From: Plecoglossus altivelis
Taxonomy: Eukaryota; Chordata; Actinopteri; Osmeriformes; Plecoglossidae
Direction: 5' to 3'
NCBI GenBank assembly: GCA_036571765.1
Contig: BROE01000013.1
Location: 15,085,226 to 15,149,225, forward strand
Length of the DNA: 64,000 bases
Shown here: in pieces, positions 59,561-64,000 of the stretch
How positions within the stretch are numbered: position 1 is the first letter of the stretch
Layout: every line of letters starts with the position of its first letter
The notes under the pieces: model-generated
Database searches by the model: none
Told to the model about the DNA's origin: nothing
The model's input: only the letters and a program-made list of their open reading frames with translations
Position numbers and translations under genes: made by a program

Positions 59561-61887
59561 AGGCGCATCCGGTACTGGAATCTTAAGAGAAAATGGTTCT
59601 GCAGGGACGATTTTCCTTTGTAGAGTGTTCTGTCGTCTTTTGTTCTGATTTTGATCATTGGGAGATTTTATGGGTTCCCAAAACATACAATTCTGTATGT
59701 ATGAGCTGGCTGACAATAAAAGACAACAGCCATTTATATAGTTTCTTGTTTATAACTGTTTGAACAATGTGTTTACATGCATGCACCGTGTTGAAGTTGC
59801 TTAAAATGTAAAGTCTTTTGTTTTGATTGCATACAGAGGCGACTAGAATAAACATTGTGCTCTGAATCCGACACACACGGAGGAAAGCGGAAGAGATCAG
59901 AACAGAACACTTAAAAAATAGATGCTAGGAAAGTGGTGGGTTTGATCAAAGGAAAAACTGAACAGATTTGTATGGAACAAAACATGAGATGAACTAGGTG
60001 TACTATCTCTATGGAGGAAGAGAACAGAGAATTCCTTCGGTTTCTAAAGACCTGAACCTTTCTGAATATAACATGCTACCTCAAGCTGAGACCCCTATTT
60101 GCAGCAACACTGGCTTTAATTGTATTTTAATGTGGGTTCCCTCCAACAGGTCAACCTCCTGCTCATCTCTTCCAGCATAGTTAAACCATTAACCCTCATT
60201 AAGATCAATGTGTACTACAAAGGACAAAGGACAGGGGGGGGCAAGGCTGAGTGTTCTGTCTCTTCGAAAACACAGCCGAGGGATCTGGGAGGAGACTCAC
60301 AGGGGAGAGGCTGGCCATCAGACAGAAGCAGTCGATCAGAAAGACAGACAGCATGCGTGGTCTGCCAACTCCTCTCCTCCCTGCAAACTGACACGCCATT
60401 TTATGAATCTTCCGCAGGTTGGTAATGATGAAGTAACACGCAAGTCAATGGGATGAGTGTTAGGGATGATGAGGGGGTGCACCGAGACCTGCAGTGGCCA
60501 AACTGAACCACTTTGGCTGGTCAAACGGTTCTGGTTTTGGTCTTATCACAGTATTGCCGGCTCTGTCGGTGGCAGGTACGGTTATACCAGGAGATCACAT
60601 GGCCATGGAAAGGATTCCGAAAGAAGAAGTCATATGAAATGTGAAAAACAAATGGGCGTTAAAGCTCCCAACGGAAGCCTTTAGAGCGTCTCCATAGTGA
60701 TCTAAAGACCACTTTACGCCTGCTTTCATTTCTTCAGATCCCCCAATAGAAGATGTGCTGATCAGCAGTCATGTTGATGTGGTCAACCCCCAGCTGAGCC
60801 CTCGAATTTCTTTAAATAGTTCAAGCGAATGAATCATAGTTCATCATCTGGGTTTCATGTACAGAAGCCACTGCCCGCTTCCCATAGAATCTACACCACA
60901 CACACTGAAACATACACAAACATGCCCTTTGACACATTCACAAGCATCCACATATTTTTCACTTGAACTTTCAGCTTTGACACAAAGACAGGTGGTTTGA
61001 CATCACCTTCTGAATGAATGTGGAGAACCCCCGAAAGTTATATGTTTTCCTGCCAAGAAACATTCATCACATTTTGTGACTCCCAAACACAAGGTTGAAA
61101 AGGGACCTTTTTGCAAAGACACACACCATCCTCTCCTGTCTTCCTCACCTCTTTGATAAGTAGCGTTGAGCTATCAAGAAGTGCATCTTCAACTTGAAAG
61201 GGTAGCTAGATATTTAATTTCCTGGTGTAATGTGTGTATGCTCTGATGAGGGTAGCAAGTCTGGCTCTATGAAGAAGACATTGTCCACAGTCCAGTGCCA
61301 TTTAATTTGTCAGTGTGGATTGGCAAGTGTCAGTCGACTCCCATCACAGACTTGATAACAAATAGAAAAACCAAAAAATCTAAATGCCTCTTCTTCCCAG
61401 AAGCCTTGGTGAATGCCAACAGGGCAGAAGAATTGTAAGCATGCATTACACACACAGAAACACACAACCATATCAAAGTGTATTCAAATAGAGAAAATTA
61501 CAAAACCGCTTTTCTCAGAATAAAACATATTTTTTTATTTCAATTATTATTACATTTGAGCCATGACAGAGGACCCCATTAGTAACCCCTTCAACAAAAA
61601 GGTTGCGGGCCTTCCAACCCAACTCTTTGAGGGAAAGGTAGTTTGGTTCAGTTTACTGACTCGGTTTGCAGTGTGTTTTCAAGGTTTGTTTGTGACCACT
61701 TAAAGCGTCAAAAGCACAGTGCTTCAGGTCTGTTCTGATCTTTTTGTTTCTCGCGCCCATTCTCTGCTGCCTCGCTTCACAAACTCCAATTATGATTAGA
61801 GGATCAAATCAATGGGTCGAGTGTCTGGGGCCCTGAAATCTGCTGCCTGTAGGTTTCATTTCTCTCTGCTTGATGGCAGCTCAGGGC
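59561..61887. other. Non-coding stretch
   Basis: No gene, RNA or transposon is recognised. Small CA patches lie near 60900 and 61450. Confidence 0.5.
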
Positions 61888-62285
61888 TTCAGTCTGCATG
61901 TTGAATCCAGAGCTATAAGTGAAGTGAAGTGACGTATTGGCAAGTATGGTTACCCCTACTCGAAATATACCTCTGCATTTAACCCATCCAAGTGCACACA
62001 CAGCAGTGAATAGTGGGCAACCGCACACACACACAGTGAACATACACCCAGAGCAGTGGGCAGCTATTGCTCCAGCGCCCGGGAAGCAATTGGGGGTTCG
62101 GTGCCTTGCTCAAGGGCACCTCAGTCATGGTAAGAAAGGCAGTCTCCTGTTCAGTACAAACCTAAACAATACAGCTATTATACTGACACGCCCTGCAAAC
62201 CTGCATGGCACATTTCACACTGTACAACACTATCACCACATAATTCAGGTAACATAAAAGTCTCTGGGCAGAAACACTGCAGCAC
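61888..62285. repeat. Direct duplication, copy 1 (398 bases visible)
   Basis: This segment recurs at 63603-64000 with an exact 1715-base offset and no difference that I can find, including identical CA-run lengths. It includes a teleost interspersed repeat plus flanking sequence on both sides. The left boundary is sharp (preceding bases differ). The right boundary is unknown because copy 2 reaches the window end. Confidence 0.93.
61921..62130. mobile_element. Teleost interspersed repeat (SINE-like), truncated
   Basis: It contains CATTTAACCCATCC, CAGAGCAGTGGGCAGC, CGCCCGGGAAGCAATTGGGG and GGTTCGGTGCCTTGCTCAAG followed by GGCACCTCAGTC. I recognise this as a very common dispersed repeat of fish genomes. 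From memory, fuller copies end in a tRNA-like segment in reverse orientation, which would make it a SINE; that end is missing here. The family name is not certain. Confidence 0.65.
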
Positions 62286-62869
62286 ATGAAGATGAGGTGG
62301 AAGGTAATTAATGAGCAGTGTGTTGACTTATAGGAGTATAAACAAACCTTCGGAACAATCAAACCTGGATCACAGCGGTGGACACACAGCTAGGCCTGAC
62401 TCACTTGTCTCTTAACACACNCCCACCCCCCCACCACTCCCCCCGCCTTAGTGGTCTGGTGCCTGCTTAGCCCCTCCAAGGGATAGCTGCTGAGGGGCAA
62501 GTCTCAACTGCTTTTTAGTGCCAGTGATAACTTCAGGACTGCTGCTCTAGCATTGATTTTTCTTTCCCCGTTTTTTTCTTTCCCATCTCTGTACCAGCTA
62601 ACCTGGGGACAGTCTGGGGGTGCCAAGTGCCACTTGTCCAAAATGAGTCTCTGGGTTGGGAGGCGAACTTGTCACCTCTCTGCCCCCACTCCTCCATTCC
62701 ACCATTATTGCCTCTCACTGCGGAGTGAAATGAAAGGCTGGTGGCAAAGACCAGCCATGCAAGCAAATGACGGTCTAAGCTTTCAGGGGAGCAGCAGAAA
62801 AACCTCACAGCGGTTGCATAAAGAGTGAACACGGCAGTGTTCTTTTACAGGGCTCTTTTAACAGGAGGC
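62286..62869. other. Non-coding stretch with one ambiguous base
   Basis: It contains a single N at 62421 inside C-rich sequence. No gene is recognised. Confidence 0.5.
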
Positions 62870-63260
62870 TTGCTTTCTAGTCTGTAATACAAAGCTGCAT
62901 CTCAGAGATTAAAGAGTCATCAATGAATCATTTACCCATCTAATGTACAAAGAGTGTATTCTCTCCCGGCGCCCTCCAGACACACGCTCTCACAGAACTG
63001 CAGCACACAATTGCAGGCCTATTAACAGTGCTTTGAAACGTCAGGCTTAATGGTGCTTAATATTCACCCAAAATGTTTCTCACTGTAAAACACTGATGTT
63101 TCTTAACTCCCCCTCACCTCCCCACATTTCATTGAAATACAACTCGGATAATAAATAAATACTAATTTGTTTTCGTTCTTAAATTAGGATCAGTGTGAGA
63201 AATTGCTTTTTTTAACGCTTTTTTGTAGATGGGTTATTTGCGTTTAATGCACCTCAAGCC
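62870..63260. promoter_or_regulatory. Candidate conserved non-coding element
   Basis: Mostly repeat-free AT-rich DNA with AGATTAAAGAG, CAATGAATCATTTAC, GCTTAATATTC and ACTAATTTG cores. It resembles enhancer DNA; untested. Confidence 0.18.
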
Positions 63261-63310
63261 CATTGTAGCGAAGGCACTCAGGGTGTTGTAGGTCGGAGGA
63301 GGACTTTCAT

Positions 63311-63355
63311 TAGTCCTAATAGGAGGATTCCTAGTCCTATTCCTCCAATTAGGAG
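63311..63355. repeat. Short mirrored TAGTCCTA/AGGA cluster
   Basis: AATAGGA (63318-63324) and TCCTATT (63335-63341) can pair around a ten-base loop. TAGTCCTA itself occurs twice (63311 and 63332, the second as part of CTAGTCCTAT). A small local inverted and direct repeat. Confidence 0.6.
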
Positions 63356-63602
63356 ACAGTAAATGTGATGAATTGGCAGTCCCTAAGGGATGAGAAGCCT
63401 GAAATGGCTAATATGAAATTACACTATATTAGCCTGCACTGGTGTTAATGCACTGCTGATCTACAGGCAGGAACCTGTGAGTAGGGAGTGGGCCTGCAAC
63501 AACACACACACACATAAGACTAAGGGAGATACAAGGATACAGACATGGCAATAGTATGGTGTTTGGTGGTGCAGTCTTTACTAAGGAAGCATGGATTGTC
63601 CA

Positions 63603-64000
63603 TTCAGTCTGCATGTTGAATCCAGAGCTATAAGTGAAGTGAAGTGACGTATTGGCAAGTATGGTTACCCCTACTCGAAATATACCTCTGCATTTAACCC
63701 ATCCAAGTGCACACACAGCAGTGAATAGTGGGCAACCGCACACACACACAGTGAACATACACCCAGAGCAGTGGGCAGCTATTGCTCCAGCGCCCGGGAA
63801 GCAATTGGGGGTTCGGTGCCTTGCTCAAGGGCACCTCAGTCATGGTAAGAAAGGCAGTCTCCTGTTCAGTACAAACCTAAACAATACAGCTATTATACTG
63901 ACACGCCCTGCAAACCTGCATGGCACATTTCACACTGTACAACACTATCACCACATAATTCAGGTAACATAAAAGTCTCTGGGCAGAAACACTGCAGCAC
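63603..64000. repeat. Direct duplication, copy 2 (runs off window)
   Basis: Identical to 61888-62285 as far as I can compare. It reaches the last base of the window, so its full length is not visible. Confidence 0.93.
63636..63845. mobile_element. Teleost interspersed repeat (SINE-like), second copy
   Basis: Same element as at 61921-62130, with the same truncation and the same flanks. The two copies therefore come from duplication of a segment, not from two independent insertions. Confidence 0.65.

Noticed and set aside
62095..62110. GGTTCGGTGCC resembling a tRNA B-box
   Set aside because: It is the conserved core of the interspersed repeat; no cloverleaf can be formed around it.
61937..62257. 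106-codon frame present twice (also 63652-63972)
   Set aside because: It is identical only because the underlying DNA is duplicated; it runs through the interspersed repeat and is not a gene family.
1..64000. CRISPR arrays, bacterial operons, insertion sequences
   Set aside because: None seen; the tandem repeats lack regular unique spacers and the DNA is clearly of vertebrate type.

Overview
This window looks like vertebrate, almost certainly ray-finned fish, nuclear DNA. It holds no bacterial-style gene array. It is dense in (CA)n, (GA)n and (GATA)n microsatellites, has AT-rich non-coding stretches crowded with homeobox- and POU-type sites, and carries the 3' remnant of a non-LTR retrotransposon. 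Near the right edge are two copies of a teleost-type interspersed repeat with the familiar 'gggttcggtgccttgctcaa' core. It is a draft assembly: there is a 356-base run of N at 51650-52005 and a single N at 62421.

No protein-coding gene can be identified by family. The long open frames are either translations of simple repeats or of a length expected by chance in 64 kb. The most likely reading is intergenic or large-intron DNA. Between about 47.9 and 51.6 kb several segments have a strong pyrimidine-tract acceptor, an open frame, and a good donor or a stop. They are listed as low-confidence candidate exons, with a possible initiator exon at 37.1 kb. Some of them are mutually incompatible in phase or strand, so they do not form one gene model.

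Layout: 1-9.2 kb, unremarkable DNA with a motif-dense AT-rich block at 4.6-5.1 kb. 9.2-17 kb, a second motif-dense block and two CTCF-like sites facing away from each other at 12.93 and 13.77 kb. 17-30 kb, many CT/GA/CA repeats and homopolymers. 30.63-31.0 kb, a 20-base perfect palindrome beside a 125-base inverted repeat with only three mismatches. 35-40 kb, GT/CT repeats, a 38-base minisatellite and a long polypurine tract. 40.06-40.5 kb, a LINE tail with two short tandem arrays. 42.4 kb, a purine minisatellite. 47.9-51.6 kb, the candidate exons and a G-rich block. 51.57-52.09 kb, a gap whose two flanks are the same sequence. 52.7 kb, a compound GAGT/GA/GATA array. 54.2-55.2 kb, a purine-rich region with a 44-base minisatellite. 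61.9-64 kb, two identical 398-base segments spaced exactly 1715 bases apart, the second cut by the window end.

The best-supported unusual items are the inverted repeat at 30.7-31.0 kb, the duplicated gap flanks, and the 1715-base-period direct duplication. The last two may be assembly artefacts, and both can be tested directly.
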